Origin: Bugula neritina
Lineage: Eukaryota; Bryozoa; Gymnolaemata; Cheilostomatida; Bugulidae
DNA length: 64,000 nt
Direction: 5' to 3'
Assembly (NCBI GenBank): GCA_964035545.1
Contig: OZ037772.1
Span: 5,109,733 to 5,173,732, forward strand
The stretch's first letter is position 1, and every line of letters starts with the position of its first letter. A model generated the notes under the pieces. It was given only the letters and a program-made list of their open reading frames with translations, was not told the DNA's origin and searched no databases. Below are positions 24,345 to 36,000 of this stretch, piece by piece. Made by a program: the position numbers and the translations under genes.

Positions 24345-25726
24345 GTTGCCTACCCAGTGGTGTAATATAAACACTACCGGGGGTAAAGAAAAGAGCGAAG
24401 CCAGCTCGCTAGTAAAAGGGGTGTTATTTAATCACTTTCACTGCGAAGAGCGTTCTTTTCTATTTTACTGCCAACGTGCACGCATGTACTTGGCAGGCCG
24501 GCGTACTACATAGCCTAAGTGGGCAGCAGACTAAAGTCAGGGCTGCCTTATGGTAAGTCTACTAGTATAATTCTATTAACTAAGTAGAATTCAAGCTGGT
24601 AGCTTAAATCAGCCTCGCTTTATCATAACGATAAAGCTGGTTTCCCAAGTCAGGTGATTCACTGACGACTTGAGTGAGGCGGTCGACCACATGATTTATT
24701 ATTAATCAGTGGTTAGTAGATTGCGAGACTCAGTCGAGGTGTCGTACTGACAGGTGCAAACCCCTTCAACAGTTTCCGGCATTCTATTGCAGGTGAGACT
24801 TTAATGGCGGAGCATAATTCTTTCTCCTGGCACCACCGTAGCGCAGTCACACATCATTCATCACATTCTTTGTCGACTACGATGCTGACTGCTTGACTGG
24901 ACTCTTGTAGCGACATAACAGCAATGCTGATGATTGTCGTAGCAGATGGTGCCCCACTATGACAAAGTGCAGGAGGCAGCTGACAGAGGAGTTCTTCCCC
25001 TTTCTCGTCCTAGCGACAACGCATCGATGTAACATTACTTCAAGAGGAATGCCATTAGACAGAGTAGCTCTTCCCTCTCCTCTCCTAGCGACGACGTACC
25101 GATATAGACATAGCAGTTCCTCTCTTTTCTCGCCTGTAGCGACATCATAATAATAAAACCGTATAATATAAAAAGAAGTAACAAGTAATATTAAAGATTC
25201 CTGCATGAAGTTAATACTTAAATATAAAAGTCAAGATGAAGAAGTCTTTACTTCCCCCCTTTGGGAATTCGACGGCGATGAGTGTGGATGTTGGTATTCT
25301 ACACGATCCTCTAGAAAGAGACCAGTCAACCCCCCCTTCTCCATCTTCCCCGTTTGGGAAGATTTCTTCGTACTCCCCAACCCCCTTTCTTCTCTCTCCT
25401 TTGGAGAGATTCCTTTGCCACGCTTGATTCTTCTGGAGACTTCTCGACCACCCATTGCTTGGTTCTGACTATGTGAGTGTGAGACAGTACCTCCCCTTCT
25501 CCACTAAGTTCATGCTGTCTTACATATTTGGTGGAAGATACCCTACCCTGTGACGGACCCGGATCGATCGTTTTGTTAATGTGAAGTCGTATTGAATACA
25601 TTATTTTGTGTTCTCTTATTCTTGTTGTTTGTTTTTGGTCTTTTGTTTTATTTTATTTTATTTTTATTTTTAATGTTGTCATGCAAGTATTGATCATAGA
25701 GTGTACTTTTCGATAGGTGTGGCGAG
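24345..25726 (+). other. Gypsy 3' non-coding region
   Basis: About 1.38 kb between the pol stop and the 3' LTR. No open frame resembles a known protein. At 24900-25150 is an imperfect repeat of about 60 bases built around CTAGCGACGACGTACCGAT-like words; 25240-25450 is pyrimidine-rich with TTTGGGAA words. The purine tract before the LTR (GATAGGTGTGGCGAG, 25712-25726) is a weak polypurine-tract candidate. Confidence 0.6.
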
Positions 25727-26131
25727 TGTGATAGATTTTAGTGGTGCAATCATTATTGGTATTAATCAAAAAGGTCCACTCTATACTGTATATTATATTG
25801 TGAGTTCGACTACATCACCTGTAGCTATGGACAGCAGTGGCACCACTAGTAATCACCAATCAGGACGGGCACACTAATTGATAGCAGGTGGAGCTAGCTA
25901 CTCGTAGTTGCAGTGCGCTGAGTAGCTAGCCGGCAGAGCAGTTTGGGACTTCATTTAGAGTAGTTGTGTATAAAGCTCACTAATTATGTAATCGTTTCTA
26001 TTCATGTTAGCAGTAAACAAACCTTCTTGTATTCGTGAAATAATAAACTTATCTTAGCGTAAACAACCTGGTGTAGTGGCTTTGTTTAAGTTGACCCACA
26101 CATAATATAGTGAACTGCGAAATTCACTACA
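25727..26131 (+). repeat. 3' LTR
   Basis: Near-identical to the 5' LTR. Visible differences include loss of AT near 25755 and of G near 25815, and AAACTT in place of AAACCT near 26047. Confidence 0.95.
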
Positions 26132-28514
26132 ATATACTGCATCATTTATAAAACAACACTGCTTTTGACCTGTGATGATTTTATTTTGCTCTGAATATTT
26201 TTGTTTTCACTTTAAATATTACTTTAGCATACTGCGCATGTACTTTATTACTCAATAAATTTTTTTGGCTGTAAAACATAATCTGAACTGTTAGGAATAA
26301 AAAAAATTAGAATTCTCCCCGATGTTTCTTTGATGCTTTTTATTAAAAATGCAGCAGCTCTTTATTTGCAGTAGACAATTTTTTACTTCATAAACTTGCT
26401 TCGAACAAAAAAATACCGTTAACTTTATTTTTATTCATAATTCAAAAGACAAGACTTGAGTTTTTTTCAAAGTGATGACTGTTGAACTTTGTTAAATTTT
26501 TAGTTGGTAGAGGTTTTATGATGTTTATAATAAATAGGAGTTATATATATATATACATGCACACGTGAATGGGTGAATGGGTGAATATAATTATAGTCTG
26601 AAAGTTAGCTTTTTGTGGTAGTTAAAATAGCTATGTACGTAAACTGTGCCATACAAAATACAGAAAAGTTAAGGATAGCTGACATAGCTATAAAACTCCA
26701 ATTAAAACTGCAATGAGGTGTGCTTGTTGTTTGCATATCAACATACTGCAAAAAAAGCTTTCAAGGCCGTGAATTTAGCCAACAGTTTAAATATTGTATA
26801 AATGAAGTATAGAAAGTAAATTGTTTTGTTTATTCACTTCTAATTAAGTTACTATCTTGTACAGACATGTATATTCAAACAAATTACTCAACATTTAAGT
26901 AGTTTTGAGTTGATGGGCCAGCAGCCCCTTCCTTCTTCCTTGGTGTTATGATTTAGCTACCTGCTTTTAAGTCAGCAGTCTGTGGTTCGAATTCCGGTGG
27001 AGGAAAAGTTTTTACAAGCTATTCCACACTTGGTGTAGCAGTACTCTAAGGGAGTTGAAAGGCTCAGAGAGCCTGAAGACTGAAGGAGTAGTAGAAGGGC
27101 CAGTCGAGTTCAGAGAACTCGGTGAAAGGTAGTGATGAGTTTACCCAATATCCCCTGTGGTGTAATTAGTTAGTTTGCCTGCGTGCTTTGTAAGTGGAAA
27201 TCTACTTCATCTAAATGTTAGTTGCAAGCATTTTGCGTGTTTAAAATAATTTTAACATGAATTAGTTATTAAGAGTTGATAGATATATTTAACTGAACAG
27301 TGTCGTATAGTTATTGTTATCATAAAACTTGAACAATATATTTCAATTATTCAAAATTGCGAAGTCGATATATGTGTAGCAGAGAATTTATTACTTAATA
27401 ATATCAATAATAACAAGCATGTCTGTGTAAATGCTTCTATGAGTATTATTTTGAGCTGAAAGGCATAAATTCAAAAGTTAAGTTTTTGTTTCACGTCAAA
27501 CAGATTCACTTGTCTCGGAGTTGTCTCCAGCCACCACTCTGGTGAATAATCAGATCTCTGTGGTTATCAAAGTATTCTATCAGCCAATCAGCAATCAGAT
27601 GAACAAATTTCAAATCACAGCTGTTTGCCTGTATGTAGGTACTCTGCTAGTCTGCAGGTAAAGATGATGGCCTACAAATTCAAGTTTCAAACAGGTTCAT
27701 CATTAAAGACCGATGGGTGGATTTACTATATGAGAATTTATTTTAAAATCTAAATGCTGTGTTAGAACATAACAATGTTGTTTCATCCGGTCATTGATAT
27801 AACAGCCACTTTTTAAAAAAAGTAATTTTATAACTCCTTAATGTAATTGAAGACTGCATGATGCGATTTGTTTTGAAGGTAAATTCATCAGCATAATATA
27901 CAGGTTGGCGACGTAGTGCAGTTAAATATAGTTTAATTTTTAATGAACAGATTACAGCAGCTTGTAGCACTATACTTAGAACTATACTGAGTTGGTGTTT
28001 TGGAGCAATTAACACAAGTATATAGCAAATTAAGGATTATATAGTAAACAATAATTATAAATTCAACTTAATTATTTGTTTGTGTTTGATGTGTATGTTT
28101 ACCAAATAAGTAAACTAGGCAACCTATTGGATCATGTATATAGGTACAATGTTATAATTTTACAAAAGTATTTTCATATGTATCTATATTTACATATTAC
28201 TTTATTTTGTACACATCAGCAAATTATGACCAAAAATTGAAGCTATAAAATTAAATTCTTGAAAATTTACGATATGGAGTATTTTTGTGTCTTGAATTTA
28301 ACTATACATAATAAAGAAACCGGAAAGAGGTCCAACATTAAAGTGAAACATCACTGAAATTTAAGCGGAATCAAAAAACACTTTGATTATCCAGTTGTGT
28401 TTGTTAATATTTCATTACGTTAGGAAAACTCCCTTCCCATATACATTAACTAAGCTAAATTAATAAAAACAACTAAAAACCAGAAATATTGAGTGTGAAA
28501 TAACCTGCACTCAC
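26132..28514. other. Non-coding, with duplicated flank and SINE
   Basis: From 26136 to about 26410 the sequence resumes the duplicated 3' flank of gene 1 (compare 6580-6850), interrupted by the Gypsy insertion. A tRNA-like SINE region follows at 26938-27212. The rest is AT-rich with no gene seen. Confidence 0.6.
26938..27212 (+). mobile_element. tRNA-derived SINE (two tRNA-like parts)
   Basis: 26938-27003 has an A-box-like TGGTGTTATGATTTAGC and a B box GGTTCGAATTCC, followed by a non-tRNA body. From 27133 the head GTGATGAGTTTACCCA and a second A box TGGTGTAATTAGTTAG appear, as in the SINE copies near 39 kb. This probably represents a compound or nested pair. Confidence 0.6.
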
Positions 28515-29515
28515 CCTCATAGTCCTGTTCCATGTTGGGAGAGAAAGTATATCTTCTAAAGCCATGTAGAAATGACATTTAAAGTTAGCCAGTGTGTTAG
28601 AGCCTTCAACGTACTCTGTATAAAGGTCAGATGCCTTGACAGCGTCATATATTGCTTGATTAAACATCTGGTCATAGCAGGTAAACACTGTGAAAGGACA
28701 TTCAACCAGTTATTTATGAGTTATTTACAGGTTAAAGAATAACTTGCTAGGTAACACTTGAATTGAATGCATTGTATACCTATAATAATATAATTTGAAT
28801 GCAGTGTAATATGGTATAGAGCTATATAAGATATAAGATATTCTAATATAAAACAATAATATTATAATGATAATAATATAATGATATAGCAAGATGTGTT
28901 AGAAAGAAATAGTATAGTAAACTACTATAATAATGATATAAAGTAAATATTATAAAAATAATATAATAAAATAATAATATAAATGGTTCAATAAATAAAC
29001 TTTCTTAAAAAATCCCCCCCCCCCTCCCCTATGCTTTTAACAATTAACTAATCCAATGTACTTGATAATAAATATAATTATCTGTATGATTTTATGATCA
29101 ATTTGCTATCATGTTATATAGTTTTTTAGAGCTATTTGCTTGAAAACTCATGCATGTAAAATGAATGACTATAATTCTGTCAATTTTAGTAATATATAGC
29201 TGTCTTTAAATTTAGATGCGTTCAAGATTGATTATAAAAACGAAAAAAAAATAAAAATATTAGGTTAGAAAAAGTAAGGCAGCTGAAACGGTTTTCCAAT
29301 TCAACTATATGTTTACTAAACTTTAGCATTGCAAAAAGAGAAATTTAAAAGTTAGGGTGCCTTTGCTCTTAACTGTTTGGAGAATATAACAACTACACTC
29401 ACGGTAATTGTGGAGTCTACTGATGATCGGGTCTTCAGAATAATCTATAAGGTTCTTAAAGACAGGAACTTCTAAGTTTCCATTTGGAAAAACAATGGCG
29501 GCCTTGTGGCTTAGA
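28515..29515 (-). CDS. Unidentified gene, two internal exons
   Basis: Minus-strand exons 29515-29403 and 28687-28515. The first has acceptor TTTTCTAG and enters in phase 2, with donor GTGAGT and exit in phase 1. The second has acceptor TTTCACAG, entered in phase 1, and donor GTGAGT with exit in phase 0. The phases fit, giving about 95 residues without stops: AAIVFPNGNLEVPVFKNLID, then LFTCYDQMFNQAIYD, KCHFYMALEDILSLPTWNRT. The family is not recognised. Other exons must lie further out on both sides but were not found; the region upstream (30-33 kb) is repeat-rich. Confidence 0.6.
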
Positions 29516-29676
29516 CTAGAAAAACAACAATAATAATTATAATAACATGTGGCAATATGAATATATAATAAAATACAGTTTTTTAAATTTCTTATTAAAA
29601 ATATTGTACAATAACTTGCAAGTTTATTTATTGTAGTTATATAATACAAGTTAAAAATAAAGCCGCATGACAAGTA

Positions 29677-30620
29677 GGGGAAACCCGGGTGATATGGGCC
29701 ACTTAAGCCCACAGCCCAGGCTGACTATGGTTGATTGAAAATTATTATTTCATCATGTGGGTGCTATCTCTACTGACATACAAACTGAGTTTGAAGCTCC
29801 TATACAGATGCTTAACTGAGCTATAATTGAAAATTAGTGGACCATATCACCCGAGGATTTTTTGAAATTTCGGGTGATATGGGCCACCACAGACTCCGTC
29901 ACATAAAGTCAGCTTTTTTGTGTTGAAAATGCATTTTGCTATATTAAAAAGTAACATAAAACAATAGATTTAAAATAAGTGTGTAACAGCTTCTTTTAGT
30001 GCCTCCTAACTCCAAGCATTTCAAATATTTTTGAAAGAATATCTTGGCATTTAAAATACATTGCATGAGTATGAATATTTCAAGCACACATTATACAGCA
30101 ACTGGCTATATTGTTGTCTAATCATATTTAGAAGTTTAATGCTTCATCATTTTTTGAAACACTTGAGAAATAGTATTATTTTTCTTCAAACAAGTATATG
30201 AATAGAAAAATTCACGGTCCATATCACCCCCCAAGTGGCGGTCCATATCACCCAAAAATTATGTCACCAAAAATTTTGAATTCCTACAGGCAGAGAGTGG
30301 ACAAGTATTATATATACTATTTGGGTATTTATACATACCTTCCACACATTATCTGTAGATACAGGCCCCTTACTTCAGGTAATTTTTTTCAATGAAAATA
30401 TATCCACAAAATTTGTGAAAAGTTATAAGAAAATGAGCAAAAAGAGAAAATGTGTCTTTATTTTCTAAGACAAAGAGACAAGTCTAAAATATGTAGACAG
30501 GGAGTTAGATATTCCTATTTCTAAGCAATGAGACACTTTTCAACTTTCTGGTAGCCTTGGATACTGCAAAACATGCATGGTCCATATCACCCGGGTGGTT
30601 CATATCACCCAGGTTTCCCC
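29677..30620. mobile_element. TA-flanked inverted-repeat element (MITE-like)
   Basis: Left terminus GGGGAAACCCGGGTGATATG (29677), right terminus the reverse complement of GGGGAAACCTGGGTGATATG (to 30620), both flanked by TA (29675-29676 and 30621-30622). This fits a TA-targeting Tc1/mariner-type insertion. Inside, the core CATATCACCC recurs in both orientations (29852-29884 as a hairpin, 30216-30250 twice, 30580-30610 twice). No transposase is present, so it would depend on another element. Confidence 0.7.
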
Positions 30621-31009
30621 TATATAGATATAGGCTAGCCTCTGAAATATAATTATACATGCATCAAGAGTCAATGCACTAAAGGTGCATGTCTATATCT
30701 TGCAATTTCTTTAACTTTTCAACTCTTTTAACTTTACTACATTAAGATAAGATTATTACTATTTGGATAGAAATGATTTAATAATATCAGAACTATAAAT
30801 CACTTCTCCTTTTGATAGCCCCAGTTCTTTTAGCATGAGGCACTTTGGGTGGCCGGCACCTAAGCGATCCATTTTTGATAATCTTTTAGTTTTTCTATAT
30901 TATATCAATGACCAACATTTTTGGTTATATAAAAAGACTTTTCTAAGTTTTTTGACAAACACGTAATATATTTTTCAAAGGAATGTGTTGCGAAATGTTT
31001 GAAAAATTT

Positions 31010-31320
31010 CAACAAAGCTTTCAAGCTTAGCTATATATACACTGCAATGAAAGCTTTTTGCAAATTATATAAAGCTGTCTACAGTACACTCAGTGCTAGC
31101 TTAAAAACTCTGGCACTAATTGGCAATAGCTGCAGTGCTAGTGAACTAGTTTTTACAGAAAAAAGTAAAGAATTTGCTAAAATATTGTTGAATACAATTG
31201 TTAATATTGTTTATTTATTTTAAAGGTTATAGTAATGATTATATAAGTTTTTGAATTGATTGTAGCCTTAACATTCTCATCCAGGTGTTATATTGGTGTA
31301 TTGTAATTGATAAAGAAAAT
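31010..31320 (+). repeat. Dispersed repeat, copy 1
   Basis: Shares word order with 58350-58620: AAAGCTTT, then CAGTGCTAG, CTCTGGCACT, TTGGCAATAG, AGTGCTAGTGAACT, a TTGTTTATTTAT stretch, then TAATTGTAGTCTT/GATTGTAGCCTT, ACCAGATGT/TCCAGGTGT and ATAAAGAA. No coding capacity is visible; the class is unknown. Confidence 0.55.
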
Positions 31321-31447
31321 AATTGAATGACTGAAGGTCAAATTAAAATCACTATAAACCAGCATGTTTGACTTAGACTGAAGGGTTTCTCCAGTTTTTG
31401 AAATAACTATGAATGTGTGAAATGTGAAGAAAATTGAAATAAGAAAA

Positions 31448-31455
<8 letters not shown>

Positions 31456-31515
<60 letters not shown>
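31456..31515. repeat. (TA)n microsatellite
   Basis: About 60 bases of TA after a poly-A stretch. Confidence 0.95.
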
Positions 31516-31517
<2 letters not shown>

Positions 31518-33093
31518 GCCATATGTTTATTGATCCTTGGTCTTTCTTACCAACTGGGAAAGTTAGGTTTGGAAGAGTTTTCACAAATATATACCTTTTA
31601 ATTTATTGTATTGAAATATTAACTTTATTCCTTTGTCCTTCAAATGCATGATGTTGTTAAATTTCTACAAATCTTATAAACAAGATATACAAAATTTGTT
31701 GGCAACTTGAATTTCATTTGAAGTAAGACAAACTGGTAAAACCAAACACCACGTTTTACAAATTTCTCATACCTTCAACAAAATTATAATATGTTTGTAT
31801 TTAACATCCCAAAAGTTCAAGCAATATTTTTATTAAAAGACTATTTTTTAGTGAATTTGATATAATTGAATTTAATACTTATTCTCACTTCATGTTCTAA
31901 ACAATTTATTGCGAAGCTATAGCATAGAATTTATTATTCTTGATATTTAGAAAATTTTTATTCACTTTAATAATAAAAAAATTTACACGCAGGAGTTTTA
32001 GCATAATATTTGGGCCATAGATTCAAAATCAAATTAGCACCACTAAAAAAGTAAAAATGAATCTCTACCTAAACTGTAAAATCACCGTTGGCACAAGACA
32101 AGAGAGAGAAATAGCAAAACAATATTAACTACAAAATACAAAAATTCAAACGCTTGACACATAGGACATGTAAAATAGACTCAAATCAAAATATAAAAAA
32201 AATTATGTACATTTCTTAGAGATTCCTATGGTCTAAAAATTCTTTATAACTATAACACGGTTTATTCTAGAGCCACAATATATAAATAATCTAACTTATG
32301 TATATTTATAATTAGTAATAAATAGTAATGATGTGTTAAAATAGTTTTGATGCGCAAGACATTAGCAATAATGCCAAATTATAAAAATCTAGTGACAATT
32401 TGATACAAAATAAATTTAACCGCGTTTAAAAATCACTTGCTCACTAAATTCAATGCATGATAAATGATTTATACAATATAATATATACGTATAATAACTA
32501 TATAGCCAGTTCAAGAGAAGAGATGAAAGTAGGAAAGGTTTTGTACAAATACAACAGCAATGTGTCTAATTATCCCTGCAGTATGTACATCTATTACTAA
32601 TATTGTTTGAACGCTTCTTTCAAAACAGAAGTTAGTTTAAAATATTTTATAGTCAAACTTTAACAGTAAGTCTCTCTACTTTTCAATGAAACGGTTAATA
32701 ATTTTTGTTCTCGTATAACAAGTATAATAGACTAAAATATAACTCAAATATTTACAGTTGCTATGCAGTTAAAATAAGTATAACATAATATTTCCAGACA
32801 TATAATTGCATATTTTAGTTGACATGGCATATATATGAAATTATTATCTAACGTGACATGCTATTTCAGATTATAATGCTAAAAGATGACTTCACTATTA
32901 TACATGAAATTCTATGCATTGTCAAATGCTTTGAGCAGTGAGTGTAAGATTGTCATTTTAATAGGCTAATATCTAACTTTGGCAGTTATATAGAGCAATT
33001 CAATTGGCTAGTATCTGACTATGCCAGTTATGTAGGTGGAGCATTTCAATTGGCTAATATTTGTGAACGTCCTTAGCTGTAGTATTTGGTATT

Positions 33094-36000
33094 CTATTTT
33101 CTGACTCTTGTTTTCACAGCTGTAGACACGCCTTTTCTCATAGCTCCTCCCGCTCCACTACTTCCCATTCTATTGTAGTTACCTCCCCCTACACCCTGAA
33201 AACAAAATTAATCTCATCAACTACAAGCTTTATTCATGCAATTGCAAGATATTTGCATCACAGAGCTGAAATTAAAACAATATGCAACAAGACTAAATAC
33301 TGTGTTTTTAAAAATAATTTTATGTGTAAGATGTAACATTACATATCATTTAATATGCTGCACTATATCATTATAATATATAATATATTACATGTTATAA
33401 TATTGTGATGTGCTATTCTTATGACATATATTATGCTATAATAAATATCATTTTGAATTAAGTCAACTTATCACTATATGCAGTTTGACTTAGTAGATCA
33501 GAGTATGTTATTAATTTGTATTATTTTATTGCGTAAATTGGATAATGACAACCTTGGCTATGATTCTAAGATAAGCATTGAGTGTAGCTATACTAGAGAA
33601 CTTACCAGTGACACTCACTAATAGTCTTCCCAGCTAGTATAGTATCAATTAGTAATAAACAGTAGTATTATAGCTAGTAATGTTGAGTAACATTACTATT
33701 TAGTAGTATGACAACTGGTAATGTTAAATAGCAGTAAAACTAATTAATAGTATTATAGTACCAACTATACAGTAAAAGCAGCAACTAATAGTAGTACTAA
33801 CTAGCACTAGTACTAACTATAGAAGTAGTACTAACAAGTAACAGTATACTAACTATAGTAGTAGTACTAAATGGTTGTAATACTAACTATACTAGTAGTA
33901 CTAAGTAATAGTACTAATATATAGTAGTACTATATAACTAGTATAACCTGACTCAAAGCTGCTACTCACTGTGTTTGTGGTACCCACTCGGTACGGGTCG
34001 GTAAAATTGCTAAAACCTTTTCCCCTTGGACCATTATCTGCAAACTTGCCCATGTAGTTCTTGTTGGTGCTGTACTGGCTGTTGTAACCAGGAAGCTTGG
34101 TGTCTGTAAACAGCATTATTAGTGGCCATTAAAAATGTCTTTAGATCGAAAAGATAAAATATTTCATTTAATTGTTCAAATTTCAACACTCAATAATCAC
34201 TTTGGCTCTATTAGGAATACAAATAGACAACTATAATTATGGTAAATATAGCTAAATCATTAATAGCATGTGCAAGCAATATACTAAATGTTTGCTCATA
34301 TAATTTATGACATAACAAGTGTAAAAAGAACAATGTACTATTTGTATATATTAAAGTTGGGCAAATGGGGGCCCAGGGGCACCTGGAGCCCCTTGTTTAT
34401 TTGTCAGTGGTCTTTTTAATGCTTAAGATAGGTAAAGACTGTTATATGCATTATAATTAGCACAGCAAAAGTTTGGTGACAAACTACTTTATTATAAAAA
34501 ATTCCACATGTGTTCAATCATGTAGCCCTTCGTTTTGGCTGACATTTGAACCTGGCCCTCATACAAAAGAAGTAGCCCATATCCTTGCTATATAGTACGT
34601 TCTCATTCAATTACTTGTAATTTGATTATAACTTACAATTGTAGATTGTAATATATTAGTAATGTAATTTTTTTTTCATTTCAGCCATTTTGAAAACTCA
34701 TCAATAATTTATTTGTATCCTATATAAACTGTATTCTTTATTTTATTGACCTGCAATAATTGTAGAGTTCGGTCTATCCAAAATCATTTAGGAACAGTAG
34801 TGGAGAAATTGAGATAGCCTAAGTTCTTTAAATTTTGTTATAACTTTTGGCTTGGGGTGCAAGTTGAAATTTTAGCGAGAACATAACTTATTTTACTACA
34901 TCTCTAATCTAGATCACAGGCTTGTCTCAAATTCTCCATTACTGCACCTACCCCTCCAAAATCAAGTCTTTAGATACTGAAAAACAATGACTCACTGTTT
35001 TTGTTTTTATCTTTAGCAATCAGGGCAGCTGTAGGTGCATCTTCAGAGTCCAAGGGGATTGGTTGTCATAAGGGGTTGGTTATTCGAACCTCCTCACCCC
35101 CGGGGTCGTGGGTCGCACCCAGTAGCTTCGGCGCATTTTTATCTGGAGCAATTGGTGATTCTGGACGAAATATCTTGGAGCGGTATGCCACAAAGTTGTC
35201 GTACATAGCTGTCACTATCTCACCTGGAAACAGACATACATAATAGAATAAAACAACTGCCCATTTATTTGTAAATTAACTTGCATTGAATTTGGGATAA
35301 ATATTAATTTTCAAAGAACATTTTAGCGAAAGTTGTGTATAATATGCTGTTGTCATAATGTTGAGGAAATAACTTGATTCGTTCATCAATAATTAACTTA
35401 GGAGTCAGAAAATTTAACTGGCTTAAAGATTAACCAAATGCAAGACCTGTTACTAAATAATAAACCAATAGTTGAATCTGTAACCTAATTACTGACTAAA
35501 AGGCAAGTCTGTAGCTAACTAATTAACCAATCATTGAGTCTGTAACTAAATAACCAACAAATAGTGAGGTATGTGACTAAATAACTAACCAATCATTGAG
35601 TCTGTAACTAAATAACCAACCAATAGTGAGGTCTGTGACTAAATAACTAACTAATCATTGAGTCTGTAACTAAATAACTAACCAATAGTGAGGTCTGTGA
35701 CTAAATAACTAACCAATCATTGAGTATGTAACTTAATAACTAACCAATAGTCAGGTCTGTGACATTCTTAGATATAAGCCAGAGTACCAGCACTCCATCT
35801 AGCCTGAGATATCTCTGTACAAAATCTCTCCTTAGCTCCTTTTCATATGGATTATTTCTCCCCATTATTTTTAGATATTTGCTAACATATCTGTAATAAA
35901 AGAATATTCAGAGTGCATTGTAATTCTCTGAAGCTACAGTTGTAAACGCATATCAAATTAAATACTTTTGTTTTATTACACGGTTTTAGAACTGATGCAC

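Larger units (their letters stand above)
18482..26135 (+). mobile_element. Nearly complete Ty3/Gypsy LTR retrotransposon
   Basis: LTRs at 18486-18894 (409 bases) and 25727-26131 (405 bases), both TGTGATAG...ACTACA and differing by a few bases and small indels, indicating recent insertion. A 4-base target duplication ATAT lies at 18482-18485 and 26132-26135. Between the LTRs are a primer site, gag, protease, pol (RT, RNase H, integrase) and a long 3' non-coding part. The empty site is seen in the homologous flank of gene 1 (around 6572-6590). The GC content is much higher than the surroundings. The copy may be defective: pol parts sit in three frames, with shifts at C5 and G5 runs. Confidence 0.95.
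30623..33093. other. Non-coding between MITE and innexin
   Basis: AT-rich. Contains a dispersed repeat (31010-31320), a TA array and stretches without features. An AATAAA on the minus strand at 32262-32267 is a distant candidate polyadenylation signal for the innexin. Confidence 0.55.

Noticed and set aside
18482-26135. Endogenous retrovirus with envelope
   Set aside because: No envelope-like frame after pol; only a non-coding stretch precedes the 3' LTR.
35440-35770. CRISPR-like regular spacing of 62 bases
   Set aside because: Whole units repeat without distinct spacers, and the array is in phase with an innexin exon end.
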